Positions 1 through 11,622 are shown, counted from the first letter of the stretch. The stretch: 52,343 nucleotides of DNA from Acidobacteriaceae bacterium (GCA_030041305.1 JASHOC010000032.1:1-52343); one strand, 5' to 3'. The notes: a model not told the origin generated them from the letters alone. Program-made: numbers and translations.

Positions 1-452
1 GTCTCGCGCAGGCACTCGACGGCAAGCTCGGGTGAGAGGGCGATGGGCACACCGAGGGCTTCGAGAACATCGGCGGCGCCACAACGGGAGGTGACCGCGC
101 GGTTGCCGTGCTTGGCCACCTTGCCGCCGGCCGCCGCGGCCACCAGCGCGGCGCCGCAGGAGATGTTGAATGTTTGCGGTCCGCCGCCACCCGTGCCCAC
201 GCAGTCGAGCAACTGGTCGCGCTCCGCTTCGGCGAATGGCATGGGCGTTGAGTGCCGGCGCATGACGTCGACAAAACCGGCAAGCTCCGGAGCCTGCTCG
301 CCGCGCGTGGCGAAAACGGCCAGCAGCGCCGCGACTTCGACTTCGGGCGCCGCGCCCGAAAGAATCTCCTCCAGCGCGCTCGCTGCCTGCTCCCGGCTAA
401 GCGCAGCGCCATCCTCGGCAAGCGGCTTCAATAATTCCTTCAACAAACCCAT
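1..452 (-). CDS. trpD: Anthranilate phosphoribosyltransferase, 5' part
   Basis: The reading frame runs off the left edge, so only about the first 150 residues are visible. TrpD transfers phosphoribose from PRPP to anthranilate, the second step of tryptophan synthesis, in the cytoplasm. The visible part begins MGLLKELLKPLAEDG and holds the helical N-terminal domain. It is followed by the family motif CVGTGGGGPQTFNIS (PRPP-binding GTGG loop) and KHGNRAVTSRCGAADVLEALG, which match TrpD closely. The ATG at 450-452 has a GGAG four bases upstream. The gene points away from sucC, with 184 bases between the two starts. Recognition is by motif and confident; the C-terminal part cannot be checked. Confidence 0.93.
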   Translation of the reverse strand, partial: MGLLKELLKPLAEDGAALSREQAASALEEILSGAAPEVEVAALLAVFATRGEQAPELAGFVDVMRRHSTPMPFAEAERDQLLDCVGTGGGGPQTFNISCGAALVAAAAGGKVAKHGNRAVTSRCGAADVLEALGVPIALSPELAVECLRE

Positions 453-636
453 ACCACTCCATGGTAAAGGCGCGGCCTGCGCCCAACCCGCGCGTTGCTC
501 CTGGTTTGTCCGCCAAGATACTATTTGAGTTGCAGATTCTTCCTGATTTTCTAACCTGCTCGACAAAAATGGCGAAAGCCGAATTTCCTGAGTTGCGGCG
601 CAGAAGCCGACCCAGCCCCGAGATGAAAATTCCAAG

Positions 637-1809
<1,173 letters not shown>

Positions 1810-1844
1810 TGATTTCGGACCTCGAAGGCGGGTTAAGGAAGCGA

Positions 1845-2279
1845 ATGTTAGCTGAGAAAATGAAAGAGCACATTTCGACGCTTGAGGGAATTGTCGAGCG
1901 CCTCCTCAGCCAAACGCCGATTCCTTACAGCAAAGCAACACCGTCGAGCTTTCCGGAAGCTAGGGGCGTGTATGCAATAACCACTCTGCAAGACGAAGTA
2001 ATAAGGGCGGGAAAGACTGGCCAGGGGAACGCTACACTTCGTGATCGGCTTTACCGGAATCACTTAATGGGTAATCAAAGCGGCAACTTGCGAGCTCAGC
2101 TTGTGGCAAGCGGTCGACGCACAGATCTTGAAAGCGCGAAAGATTGGATCAGAAAGAATTGTTTGGTCCGGTATCTTGAGATCGATGATCGGGCCTTTCG
2201 CGCGAATGCTGAACACTTTATCCTTGCGGTTCTTCAGCCGGAATTCTGTGATGACAACAAGTCCTTAGGAGAAAAGTAG
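1845..2279 (+). CDS. GIY-YIG nuclease-like protein inside the sucCD operon
   Basis: The frame is open from an ATG at 1809 that overlaps the sucC stop, but the ATG at 1845 has an AAGGA five bases upstream and is preferred, giving 144 residues. The protein resembles a GIY-YIG nuclease domain. Numbered from 1845: GVY at 41-43, then RAGKT at 54-58 where YVGKT is expected, LRDRL at 65-69 with the family Arg, and [13 protein letters not shown] at 122-134 with the family Glu. The second catalytic Tyr is replaced by Arg, so nuclease activity is doubtful. Base composition is visibly more AT-rich than sucC and sucD. It ends two bases before sucD, whose ribosome binding site lies inside its last codons, so it is co-transcribed. 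A transfer into the operon is inferred; its function is unknown. Confidence 0.72.
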   Translation: MLAEKMKEHISTLEGIVERLLSQTPIPYSKATPSSFPEARGVYAITTLQDEVIRAGKTGQGNATLRDRLYRNHLMGNQSGNLRAQLVASGRRTDLESAKDWIRKNCLVRYLEIDDRAFRANAEHFILAVLQPEFCDDNKSLGEK

Positions 2280-2280
2280 G

Positions 2281-3156
<876 letters not shown>

Positions 3157-3292
3157 CGATATTGAAGAACACGAAATTGGCAGATGGATTTGGCGAAGTG
3201 AATGGGTTTTGGCGGCTTGGGAAATCGAAAGCGGCGCTTTCAATTTCTCAAACGCAAATTTCGCGAAGAATCTCCTAAAGGAGCAAGTTCGA

Positions 3293-3709
3293 GTGGCGCA
3301 ACGCACGTTCAGCATCATCAAACCCGACGCCGTCCGCAACGGCGCAACGGGAGCCATCCTGGCCGAGATCGACAAGGCTGGATTTCAAATTGTCGCTATT
3401 AAGAAGCAAAGCATATCCAAGCAGCAAGCGGAGGGATTCTATTACGTGCATCGCGAGCGGCCGTTTTTTGACGCGCTCACTACCTTCATGTCGTCCGGTC
3501 CGCTGGTGCTGATGGTTCTCGGGAAAGAGAACGCCATCGCCGATCTGCGCAAACTGATGGGCGCCACCAATCCCGCCAACGCCGAGGAGGGAACCATCCG
3601 TAAGAAATTCGCGGCTTCCATCCAGGAGAACGCCATCCACGGCTCCGACGGCGAGGAGACCGCAGCCTTCGAGATCGGCTACTGGTTTGCCGGCTACGAG
3701 CTGATTTAG
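3293..3709 (+). CDS. ndk: Nucleoside diphosphate kinase
   Basis: Ndk moves the terminal phosphate of ATP onto other NDPs through a phospho-His. The frame is open from 3209, but homology begins at [16 protein letters not shown]. The GTG at 3293 has AAAGGAG at 3277-3283, so 3293 is taken as the start, giving 138 residues, the normal size. NP-binding residues are present in IKPDAV and the active-site His is at 116 in NAIHGSDG. The C-terminus [10 protein letters not shown] is typical. The gene follows sucD in the same direction after 136 bases that hold no other gene. NDP kinase and succinyl-CoA synthetase are functionally linked through GTP/ATP exchange. Confidence 0.96.
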   Translation: MAQRTFSIIKPDAVRNGATGAILAEIDKAGFQIVAIKKQSISKQQAEGFYYVHRERPFFDALTTFMSSGPLVLMVLGKENAIADLRKLMGATNPANAEEGTIRKKFAASIQENAIHGSDGEETAAFEIGYWFAGYELI

Positions 3710-3773
3710 GCGCAGTCACAACAAAATCCGGCCCAAGCGGAGAAGCATTTCGGCAAAGGAGGTTCAGTCAGCC

Positions 3774-4304
3774 ATGACAGCATCGCATACGCAAGTGGCA
3801 TCGCTGTTTCTTGATACGGCCCGCCGCAGCCTGGTGGAGCAGGCTTGGCCGAGGATCAAAGACTGTGTGGCTCCGCTTAGCGAGGAGCAGCTATGGTGGC
3901 GCCCCAACGAGGCCAGCAACAGCATCGGTAACCTGCTCTTGCACCTGAACGGCAACATCGGGCAGTGGCTGGTGGCGTCGTTCGAGCGCCGCGAAGACAC
4001 GCGCAATCGGCCGCAGGAGTTCAGCGCGCGCGGAGCGGCCACAGCCGCCGAGTTGCTGGAGCGGCTGGGCGCAACCGTGGAAGAGGCGGGCCGCGTGCTC
4101 GCGCGCCTGACGCCGGAGGAACTGCTCGCGACTTACGAGATTCAGGGCTACACGGTGACGGGACTCTATGCTGTGTTTCACGCCATCGAGCACTTCGCTT
4201 TGCACTACGGCCAGATCGCCTTTATCACCAAGAGCCTTTCCGGCCAGGATCTGGGCTTTCATCGCGAACTGGAGAAAACCGGGCGGGCGCGTTCAAGGGG
4301 CTAG
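3774..4304 (+). CDS. DinB-like (DUF1572-type) four-helix protein
   Basis: This is a 176-residue predicted all-helical protein. The pattern LLLHLNGNIGQWL (His57) and HAIEHFALHYGQI (His140 and His144) is the three-His metal site of the DinB/YfiT superfamily. Members are cytoplasmic, some act as thiol-dependent transferases, and most are uncharacterised. An AAAGGAGG sits about 10-12 bases before the ATG. The gene ends one base from the 3' end of prmC on the other strand, so the two are convergent with no room for a separate terminator. The fold assignment is fairly secure. No substrate can be inferred. Confidence 0.82.
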   Translation: MTASHTQVASLFLDTARRSLVEQAWPRIKDCVAPLSEEQLWWRPNEASNSIGNLLLHLNGNIGQWLVASFERREDTRNRPQEFSARGAATAAELLERLGATVEEAGRVLARLTPEELLATYEIQGYTVTGLYAVFHAIEHFALHYGQIAFITKSLSGQDLGFHRELEKTGRARSRG

Positions 4305-4305
4305 T

Positions 4306-5159
4306 TCAACGGGTCGGCCGCCGCGCGGCGGCGACTCTGGGAATGCCCTGCAGATCGGGCGTGAAGGCAATCTCGCCAAATCCGCTTTGCACCAGCAGTG
4401 CATGGACGGGCCCTTGCTGTCCGCAGCCGACCTCCAGCACCACCCACCCGCCGGGGACGAGGGTCGCGCACGCCTGCGGAATGAGCCGGCGATAAATGCC
4501 AAGCCCCTCCCCGCCGGCGAAGAGAGCCGACGCCGGTTCGAAATCTCGCACTTCGACGGCGAGCGTGGCGCGTTCGGTCCCGGCAACGTACGGAGGATTG
4601 GAAACGATGATGTCGAATTGTTCTGCGGCCACGGGCGCCAGCAGATCGCCGTGCAGGAACCGGATGCGCGCGGCGACGTCGTTGCGCGCACCGTTCTCGC
4701 GAGCGATTTCGAGCGCCGGAAGCGAAAAATCGGTAGCTGCAATCGATGCCTGAGACAAATGGTGCGCAACGGTCACCGCGATGGCCCCCGAGCCCGTACC
4801 CACGTCCACGATGCGCGGCGCGCGAAACTGCGCCGCCAGCTCCAGCACCCGCTCCACAACGTGCTCGGTTTCAGGCCGCGGAATCAGCACATCCGGGGTG
4901 ACGCGGAAGGGTAGGCCGTAAAACTCGGCTTCACCGGTGATGTACTGGATGGGCTCACCCTTAGCGCGGCGATTGAGGAGCGCGGCGTAGCCGATCGCTG
5001 CGCATCCGGCAAAGTCATCCTCCGGGTGGGCCATAAGCCAGGCGCGGCTCTTGCCCGTGGCCTGTTGCAACAGAATTTCGGCGTCGCGGCGCGCGCGTTC
5101 AGGGTGCGGACCAGCGTGGAGTTCCGCCTCGCCGTTCGTCAGCCACTCGCCGAGCGTCA

Positions 5160-5160
<1 letters not shown>
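4306..5160 (-). CDS. prmC: Peptide chain release factor N5-glutamine methyltransferase
   Basis: PrmC (HemK) methylates the Gln of the GGQ motif in release factors 1 and 2, using S-adenosylmethionine. The 284-residue protein has the N-terminal helical domain. It is followed by the SAM motif VDVGTGSGAIA (119-128) and the substrate-binding NPPY at 188-191, and the family signature RPETEHVVE at 95-103 is also present. The start ATG overlaps the prfA stop in a TGATG arrangement at 5158-5162, so it is translationally coupled to the gene of its substrate, as in many bacteria. Length and motifs are ordinary. Confidence 0.96.
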
Positions 5161-6236
<1,076 letters not shown>

Positions 6237-6404
6237 ATGTTCCTCGATTACGCGGTGAACCATGCGCGCCGGCATGCTTGCTTTCGATTCTGAGGGATTC
6301 CGAACGAGCGAACGAGGATGGTCTGCGGCGGGCGCCGCTAGAGGAGGGCCGAAATGGGCTGGTGGAGGGCCACTTCTTCTCTATTTTAGCGCGAAAACGT
6401 GAAT

Positions 6405-6839
6405 CTAAAGGAACGGATTCACAATGCGTACGCCGTCGATCACCTGACCGTGCCGCATATCCTCCGATAGCAGGATGCGGCAGCCGGACTGCTTTGCGGC
6501 GCGCAAAATAAGGGCATCCCAGAACGAGACATGATGGAGACGATAGAGATCGATAGCGGCGAGAATGTCCTCGACGCCCGGTTGGAATACATGAAAGCGG
6601 GCGTAAAATTCGACCTCTGCGCGGGCAATTGCAGCGTCGAGCTTAAGTTTGCCCGTAAGAGCATTGAAAAATTCCTGAAGCACCTGCAGGGAAACAACGC
6701 CCGTATGTTGACGTCTATGCTGAACGGTTAGCTCAAGCGCCTTCGCCCGCTTCGCCGGATCGATCGGGTCCTCGGAATAGACGAGGATGTTGGTGTCAAA
6801 AAACGTACGCGGGGACTTAGTCGTCACTTTCGCGGCCAC
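6405..6839 (-). CDS. vapC: PIN-domain toxin of a VapBC-type toxin-antitoxin pair
   Basis: This is a 144-residue protein with the four acidic PIN residues: Asp15 in FFDTNILVYS, Glu56 in LQEFFN, Asp108 in FWDAL and Asp127 in LLSEDM. VapC toxins are magnesium-dependent RNases that cut tRNA or rRNA and halt translation unless bound by the antitoxin. The start lies inside the antitoxin gene (16-base overlap), the usual order with antitoxin first. The pair sits between prfA and a glycosyltransferase as an independent two-gene module, consistent with mobile gain, although no ends of an element are visible. Confidence 0.9.
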   Translation of the reverse strand: MAAKVTTKSPRTFFDTNILVYSEDPIDPAKRAKALELTVQHRRQHTGVVSLQVLQEFFNALTGKLKLDAAIARAEVEFYARFHVFQPGVEDILAAIDLYRLHHVSFWDALILRAAKQSGCRILLSEDMRHGQVIDGVRIVNPFL

Positions 6840-7063
6840 TTCAACCGTTCCTCATACAGTTCATCGCGGTTCCATTTCCAGCCCTGTGGGTTTCCCTGGC
6901 CAGAGAGGCGCAGAAATTCCTCGATGTCGCGTTCCACATCGTCGTCTCCGGCAATGTGCTGAAGGTGCTCGCGAATCTCCTGGTTGATGCTTTTGCCCGT
7001 AGCCTTCAGGCGCTCGCGGGCACGCTCAACAATTTTCTCATCGATGGAGAGGGTGATGTTCAT
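6824..7063 (-). CDS. Ribbon-helix-helix antitoxin of the VapC-like toxin
   Basis: The frame is open from a GTG at 7084, but the ATG at 7063 begins MNITLSIDEKIVERARERLK, the usual start of this antitoxin type, so 79 residues are assigned. The N-terminal part predicts a beta strand and two helices (ribbon-helix-helix DNA binding). The acidic and aromatic tail (DDDVERDIEEFLRLSG, WKWNRDELYEERL) would wrap the toxin. It precedes and overlaps the PIN toxin gene. A palindrome and a direct repeat immediately upstream are the likely autoregulatory operator. The ribosome binding site is weak. The exact antitoxin subfamily is uncertain. Confidence 0.82.
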   Translation of the reverse strand: MNITLSIDEKIVERARERLKATGKSINQEIREHLQHIAGDDDVERDIEEFLRLSGQGNPQGWKWNRDELYEERLKWPRK

Positions 7064-7071
7064 GAGCACAG

Positions 7072-7095
7072 TATATGTGTGCACATAATATGTGT
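7072..7095. promoter_or_regulatory. Probable toxin-antitoxin operator
   Basis: TATGTG at 7074-7079 and CACATA at 7082-7087 form a perfect inverted repeat around TG, and ATATGTGT occurs twice at 7073-7080 and 7088-7095, 15 bases apart. It lies 9-32 bases before the antitoxin ATG and is strikingly AT-rich for this sequence. Ribbon-helix-helix antitoxins usually bind such paired sites. Binding itself is inferred. Confidence 0.6.
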
Positions 7096-7174
7096 CAATA
7101 TGGATAAATCGCTCGATTCCAGCAACCCGAAGCCCGGAACCGGGCCCTTGCGGCCGCGGTTTATCCTTGCCTCG

Positions 7175-7942
7175 ATGCCCAAGACCCTCTCCATTGTGAT
7201 CATTACGCTGAACGAAGCGGCCAACCTGCCGCGTACTTTAGCCAGCGTGCAAGGGATGGGCGAGATTGTGGTCGTCGACTCCGGTTCGACGGACGCGACT
7301 CCTGAAATCGCTCGCCTCGCCGGGGCGCGCGTCTTCACGGAGCCGTGGAAAGGCTTTGGCGCGCAGAAGAATTCGGCTATCCGCCATGCTGCGGGTGACT
7401 GGATCCTCTCGCTCGACGCCGACGAAGAAGTAAGCCCGCAGCTTGCGCTGGAGATGCAGCGGTTGTTCGCCGGAGAGCCGCCCTACTCCGCCTACCGCAT
7501 TCCGCGGCTTAACCATTTTCTGGGTCAACCGCTCAAGCACGGCGGCTACTGGCCCGATCCCAAGCTGCGATTGTTCCGCCCGGGCGCGGCGCGGTTCGAG
7601 GAGCGCCCGGTGCACGAAACCACGCAAACCAGCGGGCCGGTGGGCCAGCTCCGCGGCCACCTGATCCACCGTTGCTACGCTACGCTCGAAGAATACATCG
7701 ACCACATGAACCGCTACAGCACGCTTGGCGCGGAAATGCTGGCTGCATCGGGCCGGGCCCCGCGCTCGCTGCCCTCGTTTCTCTGGAATGCGCTCCTCAA
7801 TCCTGCTGCAACCTTCGTCTACAACTACGTTTGCCGGCTGGGCTTTCTCGACGGCCGCGCAGGCCTCCTGCAGCATTTGAACCACTCCGCGTATATCCAC
7901 TGGAAATTCGTCAAGGCCTGGCGCCTTGGCCGGCGCGCGTAG
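7175..7942 (+). CDS. Family 2 glycosyltransferase, LPS-core (WaaE/KdtX) type
   Basis: The frame is open much further upstream, across the toxin-antitoxin operator, but homology begins at MPKTLSIVIITLNEAANLPRT, so 7175 is chosen (255 residues); an ATG at 7100 is an alternative. No clear ribosome binding site is seen for either. The GT-A fold is shown by IVVVDSGSTDATPEIA and the metal-binding DAD in LSLDADEEVS. The segment with YRIPRLNHFLGQPLKHGGYWPDPKLRLFR and VHETTQ is typical of the WaaE-like branch, which adds a sugar to the inner core of lipopolysaccharide at the cytoplasmic face. The acceptor is inferred from family only. Confidence 0.85.
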   Translation: MPKTLSIVIITLNEAANLPRTLASVQGMGEIVVVDSGSTDATPEIARLAGARVFTEPWKGFGAQKNSAIRHAAGDWILSLDADEEVSPQLALEMQRLFAGEPPYSAYRIPRLNHFLGQPLKHGGYWPDPKLRLFRPGAARFEERPVHETTQTSGPVGQLRGHLIHRCYATLEEYIDHMNRYSTLGAEMLAASGRAPRSLPSFLWNALLNPAATFVYNYVCRLGFLDGRAGLLQHLNHSAYIHWKFVKAWRLGRRA

Positions 7943-8004
7943 GCGCTGCACGGGAGCCCATTTCGAACCTTAGGCAGCGCGGCGCGAGCGTCCTCTCGAG
8001 GGGA

Positions 8005-9258
8005 CTACGTCGTCACGATCTCTTTGGGCTGCGAGCCCCATATTCCGTACCACGCGATGTACAGGTAGCACGCCAGGGGTAGGACAAAGGAGCCTTGAAT
8101 CCCAATCTTGTCGGCGAGGGCCCCCAGCAGATACGGGATGATGGCGCCGCCGACAATGGCGGTCATAATCAGGCCCGAGCCCCGGCTGGTGAGCGGCCCC
8201 AGGCCTACGATACCCAGCGCAAACACGTTCGGAAACTGGATGGAGTTGCAGAACCCGCAGATCACCAGCGTCCAGATAGCTACCGGGCCGCTGGTGAGCA
8301 TGGAGACGATGAGCAGCACGGCGCCGGACGTGGCGAACACGCCAACCAGCTTGCCTGCGGGAAACTTGGTCAGAATCCAGGAGCCGAGCAGACGGCCGAC
8401 CATGGCGCCAAGCCAGTAGAGTGAAACCAGGAACGACGCCGTTTTCAGCGAGCTCATGCCCTGGGACTTGAAGTAGTTGACGGCGATCGACGCCAGCCCC
8501 ACTTCGACGCCGACGTAAAGGAAAATGCCCAGCGCGCTGAGCACCGTATGCCGGTAATGCCAGATGCTGCGCGTGGCGGCCGCGTCGCCCGGCGCGCCAG
8601 GGTGGGACTCCTGGCTCTGCGCGATATGCGGAAGGTGCGAGAAGGCGACCGCCAAGCCGAGCAGCAGCAGCCCGCCGGCGATGGCGATATACGGCCCGCG
8701 CACCTCATTGGCGATCACGGACTTGGGGACCTCTAGTTCGGAACCGGACAGGATGAATGCGCCGCCCACCAGAGGCGCAATGGCTGCGCCGATGGAGTTG
8801 AACGCCTGCGCCAAGGTAAGCCGCACCGGAGCGCTATGCTCGGGGCCGAGAATGGCGACATAGGGGTTGGCGGAGGTTTGCAGCGCGGTGACGCCGGCGC
8901 CCACTAGGAAAATGGCGACCAAAAAAAGTGGAAAGTTAACCAGCTTGGCCGCCGGAATAAAGAGCACGCAGCCCACCACCTGGATGAACAGCGAAACCAC
9001 CATCGTCCACTTGTAGCCGATCCACTCGATCAGCTTGGAGCTGGGCGCGGAAAAAACGAAATAGGCCAGGAAAAAGGCCGATTCTGCGAGCATGGCCCAG
9101 GCGTAGCTGAGGTCAAAGATGCGGCGCAGGTCAGGCACCAGGGCCATGTTGAGCGTGGTGATGAACCCGAAGATGAAAAACAGGGCGGTGACGGTGATGA
9201 AAGGCATCGCATAGCCTGGCGAGGTCAGCGCCGAGGATGGTTTGGGAGTAGTCGCCAT
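8005..9258 (-). CDS. FHS-family sugar:proton symporter (FucP/GluP-like)
   Basis: The protein has about 417 residues and 12 predicted membrane segments, and imports a hexose with protons. The frame extends to 9312, but MATTPKPSSALTSPGYAMPF at 9258 is the natural start, because the earlier residues are polar and unlike the family. Membrane segment 1 carries FFIFGFITTLNMALVPDLRRIF, and the segment with LQTSANPYVAILGP and LAQAFNSIGAAIAPL are hallmarks of the fucose, glucose/galactose and N-acetylglucosamine symporters. No catabolic gene adjoins it, so the sugar cannot be told. The stretch upstream holds no convincing gene. Confidence 0.9.
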   Translation of the reverse strand: MATTPKPSSALTSPGYAMPFITVTALFFIFGFITTLNMALVPDLRRIFDLSYAWAMLAESAFFLAYFVFSAPSSKLIEWIGYKWTMVVSLFIQVVGCVLFIPAAKLVNFPLFLVAIFLVGAGVTALQTSANPYVAILGPEHSAPVRLTLAQAFNSIGAAIAPLVGGAFILSGSELEVPKSVIANEVRGPYIAIAGGLLLLGLAVAFSHLPHIAQSQESHPGAPGDAAATRSIWHYRHTVLSALGIFLYVGVEVGLASIAVNYFKSQGMSSLKTASFLVSLYWLGAMVGRLLGSWILTKFPAGKLVGVFATSGAVLLIVSMLTSGPVAIWTLVICGFCNSIQFPNVFALGIVGLGPLTSRGSGLIMTAIVGGAIIPYLLGALADKIGIQGSFVLPLACYLYIAWYGIWGSQPKEIVTT

Positions 9259-9647
9259 AAAAACTCGAATTCCTGCTTTCTCAAGCGTCTTTGTCTGGCT
9301 CACGCTTGCCATGCGTGGGCGCGCTCATTTCTACTCAACGCTAAAAAACCATCTTCGGCAAGCGAACGCACCGCGCCGGTCTCAGCATCGCTGGCTGCCG
9401 CGGTGATTTCGAGAGGGCGGTCCCGCAAACTCGTGGCCAAGTCCCCGAGCAAACCACCCCCTGCCTTCGATGCCCCGGTCTCGCACCTTCCAACTATTTC
9501 CGTTGCTCCCAACACTATATGCGAGACGGCCTGGTCGCGGCGGGGAAACCAGGGCGGTCCATCGCGGCTACTCTACCTCGTAATCGCAGATTCCGTTATC
9601 CTCAATGGGAAAGACCCATGGATCTCATGGGATTACGAGGAAATACC
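9259..9647. other. 389-base gap, leader of the ferritin-VIT1 gene
   Basis: No convincing gene was found here. A minus-strand frame (9300-9515, 71 codons) starts with GTG, lacks a ribosome binding site and matches nothing recognised. The right end holds a nested inverted repeat that overlaps the ribosome binding site of the next gene and is listed separately. Confidence 0.6.
9576..9642 (+). promoter_or_regulatory. Leader hairpin overlapping the ribosome binding site
   Basis: CCTCGTAATC at 9576-9585 is the exact reverse complement of GATTACGAGG at 9631-9640. The right arm contains the GAGG of the GAGGAA ribosome binding site (9637-9642) of the ATG at 9648. Inside the loop, CCCATG at 9615-9620 pairs with CATGGG at 9626-9631. 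As RNA this would form nested stems that hide the ribosome binding site. The match is seen directly; a regulatory role is inferred. Confidence 0.55.
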
Positions 9648-10853
9648 ATGGCCATTGCAATGTTGAGCGGCGCCAAAACCAAGAAAATTCTCGCCGCCCT
9701 GGAAGGCAACTGGCAGGCCGAGATGGAGGGTTACCACACCTACCGGGCTTTGGCCGACCGCGATGCCGAGCCGGTGCGCGCCCAGGTCCTGCGCCACCTG
9801 GCGGCGGCCGAACTGGAGCACTCAACCCTGTGGGCCGAACGCATCAAGGAGCTGGGCGGAACCGACCCGGTCTATCGGGGCAAGGCCGGGGGCGACGCGG
9901 ATTCGCTGGCTAACCGCGCCGGGGGCATCCGCATGGCGCTGCGCCGGCTCGAGATCGAGGAAAGCCGGCACATCGCCAATTACGGCGAGCAGTTGAAGGC
10001 TATGGGCGACGAGGGCTCGATCGCCATCCTCGAACAGGTGATCGAGGATGAAAAGGAACATTACCGCGAGCTGGGTTCGCTGCTGCGCGGTCACTACACC
10101 GCCCCGGCCGGCGCGCCCAAGATCGAGGCCAAGGCCGTCCTCCAGGAGTTGCTCGCCAAGCGCAACCAGGGGCGCAAGCAGCCCGGCGCGTGGATCGGCG
10201 ACGCGATTTACGGCGTGAATGATGGACTGGGGGCCATCTTCGGCATTGTTTCCGGCGTTTCCGGCGCGACCGCCGGCAATCCGACCTACGTGCTGCTGGC
10301 GGGGCTTTCGGGCATGATCGCCTCCGCGCTCTCCATGGGCTCGGGCGCATACCTGGCCGCCAAAAGCGAGCGCGAAATCTACCACGCCGAAATGGCCCGC
10401 GAGCGTCAGGCCATCCAGATGAACGGTCCGGAGGCGCGCGAGCTGCTCTCGCTGTATTACCAGGTGAAAGGCCTGCCCGAAGTAGACGCGCTCCACATGG
10501 TGAACCACATTGCCGAAGATCCCGAGCAGTTGCTGCGCGCGCTGGCCAGCGAGCGGCTGGGCTCATCGGAAGAGGCTCTGGCCAACCCCACGGTTTCGGC
10601 GCTGTCGGGCGCGCTCTCCACGGCTGTCGGCGCCATCATCCCAGTCATTCCGTTCTTTTTCCTGCAGGGAATTCCGGCCATCATTGCGGCCGCCGTTGTC
10701 TCGCTGGCCGCGCACTTTGCCGTCGGCGCAGCCAAGTCGCTCATCACCGTGCGGTCGTGGTGGTCGTCAGGGCTGGAGATGACGATTGTCGGGGCTCTCG
10801 AAGGCGCTGTAACCTACGGAATCGGCATTCTGCTCGGCAAGGGCGGCATGTAA
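9648..10853 (+). CDS. mbfA: Ferritin-like/VIT1 membrane protein (MbfA type)
   Basis: The start at 9648 has GAGGAA six bases upstream and gives 401 residues; the longer frame from 9519 lacks such a site. The N-terminal 145 residues form a rubrerythrin-like di-iron bundle with ExxH pairs at 55-58, 105-108 and 135-138. After a linker, a VIT1/CCC1 domain follows (IGDAIYGVNDGLGAIFGIVSGVSGAT, about 183-208), then further membrane helices to the end. In Rhizobiales and Bradyrhizobium, MbfA exports iron, with the ferritin domain facing the cytoplasm, and protects from peroxide. The stop overlaps the next start (TAATG), coupling it to a rhomboid protease. The metal (iron or manganese) is inferred from family. 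Confidence 0.88.
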   Translation: MAIAMLSGAKTKKILAALEGNWQAEMEGYHTYRALADRDAEPVRAQVLRHLAAAELEHSTLWAERIKELGGTDPVYRGKAGGDADSLANRAGGIRMALRRLEIEESRHIANYGEQLKAMGDEGSIAILEQVIEDEKEHYRELGSLLRGHYTAPAGAPKIEAKAVLQELLAKRNQGRKQPGAWIGDAIYGVNDGLGAIFGIVSGVSGATAGNPTYVLLAGLSGMIASALSMGSGAYLAAKSEREIYHAEMARERQAIQMNGPEARELLSLYYQVKGLPEVDALHMVNHIAEDPEQLLRALASERLGSSEEALANPTVSALSGALSTAVGAIIPVIPFFFLQGIPAIIAAAVVSLAAHFAVGAAKSLITVRSWWSSGLEMTIVGALEGAVTYGIGILLGKGGM

Positions 10854-11533
10854 TGGGCGGCCTGATTCCGCTCGGCGACGCATCGCGGCGCCCGCGCAGC
10901 TTTGCGAGCGTCACTTTGCTCATCATCGCGGTGAACGCCTGGGTCTTCCTGCTGGAGCTCGAGGGCGGCAATCGATTCGTCCACACCTGGTCCGCCGTGC
11001 CCGTCCGCCTCACGCACGGCCATCACGCCATTACGCTGCTCACTTCCATGTTCATGCACGGAAGCTGGATGCACATCATCGGCAACATGGTGTTCCTGTG
11101 GGCCTTCGGCCCCGCGGTCGAAGACGCCATGGGGCATTTCACCTATCTGTTCTTTTATCTCGCGGGCGGCATTGTGGCCATGCTGGCGCAGGTCCTCGGC
11201 GACCCCAGTTCCCGCATTCCCACTCTGGGCGCAAGCGGCGCCATTGCCGCGGTCATGGGCGTCTTCATCGTCACTTATCCCCGCGACCGCATCCGCACCC
11301 TCGTCTTCTTTTTCATTATCTTCCGCATCACCTTTATCCCCGCGGTTTTTCTCATCGGCTTCTGGTTCCTGATGCAGGTGCTGGATTACGGCGTCGTGGC
11401 CGAAGTGCGCACCGGCGGCGTCGCCTACCTGGCGCATATCGGCGGCTTCCTGTTTGGGGTCGTCCTGGGCCGGCTGTTTATCGATCACCGGCGAGTGGCG
11501 CTCCTGCGTGGGCCAAGCTGGCCAACCTACTGA
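10853..11533 (+). CDS. Rhomboid intramembrane serine protease
   Basis: The ATG at 10853 overlaps the preceding stop and gives 226 residues. The catalytic dyad is Ser128 in TLGASGAIAAV and His195 in AYLAHIGGFL, and HxxxN (His74, Asn78) supplies the oxyanion region. About six to seven membrane helices are predicted. Rhomboids cut membrane helices within the bilayer. The TAATG junction means it is translated together with the ferritin-VIT1 protein, which is therefore a candidate partner or substrate, though this pairing is inference. Downstream, a strong hairpin separates it from a convergent gene. Confidence 0.92.
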   Translation: MGGLIPLGDASRRPRSFASVTLLIIAVNAWVFLLELEGGNRFVHTWSAVPVRLTHGHHAITLLTSMFMHGSWMHIIGNMVFLWAFGPAVEDAMGHFTYLFFYLAGGIVAMLAQVLGDPSSRIPTLGASGAIAAVMGVFIVTYPRDRIRTLVFFFIIFRITFIPAVFLIGFWFLMQVLDYGVVAEVRTGGVAYLAHIGGFLFGVVLGRLFIDHRRVALLRGPSWPTY

Positions 11534-11561
11534 GCGAGGACGCGCGCTGCCGCCCGGGCGC

Positions 11562-11587
11562 CCCGGGTCTCGCTTTTGAGACCTGGG
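11562..11587. terminator. Hairpin between convergent genes, possible two-way terminator
   Basis: CCCGGGTCTC (11562-11571) pairs with GAGACCTGGG (11578-11587), ten pairs with one G-U, around a GCTTTT loop. It lies between the ends of the rhomboid gene and the convergent secreted-protein gene. No T-run follows on either side, so termination efficiency is uncertain. Confidence 0.45.
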
Positions 11588-11622
11588 AAACCGGAACGCA
11601 TACACATCCAGCAGTCAGAAAC

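Noticed and set aside
9300..9515. 71-codon minus-strand frame upstream of the sugar transporter
   Set aside because: GTG start without a ribosome binding site and no recognised similarity; could be a gene remnant but is not supported.
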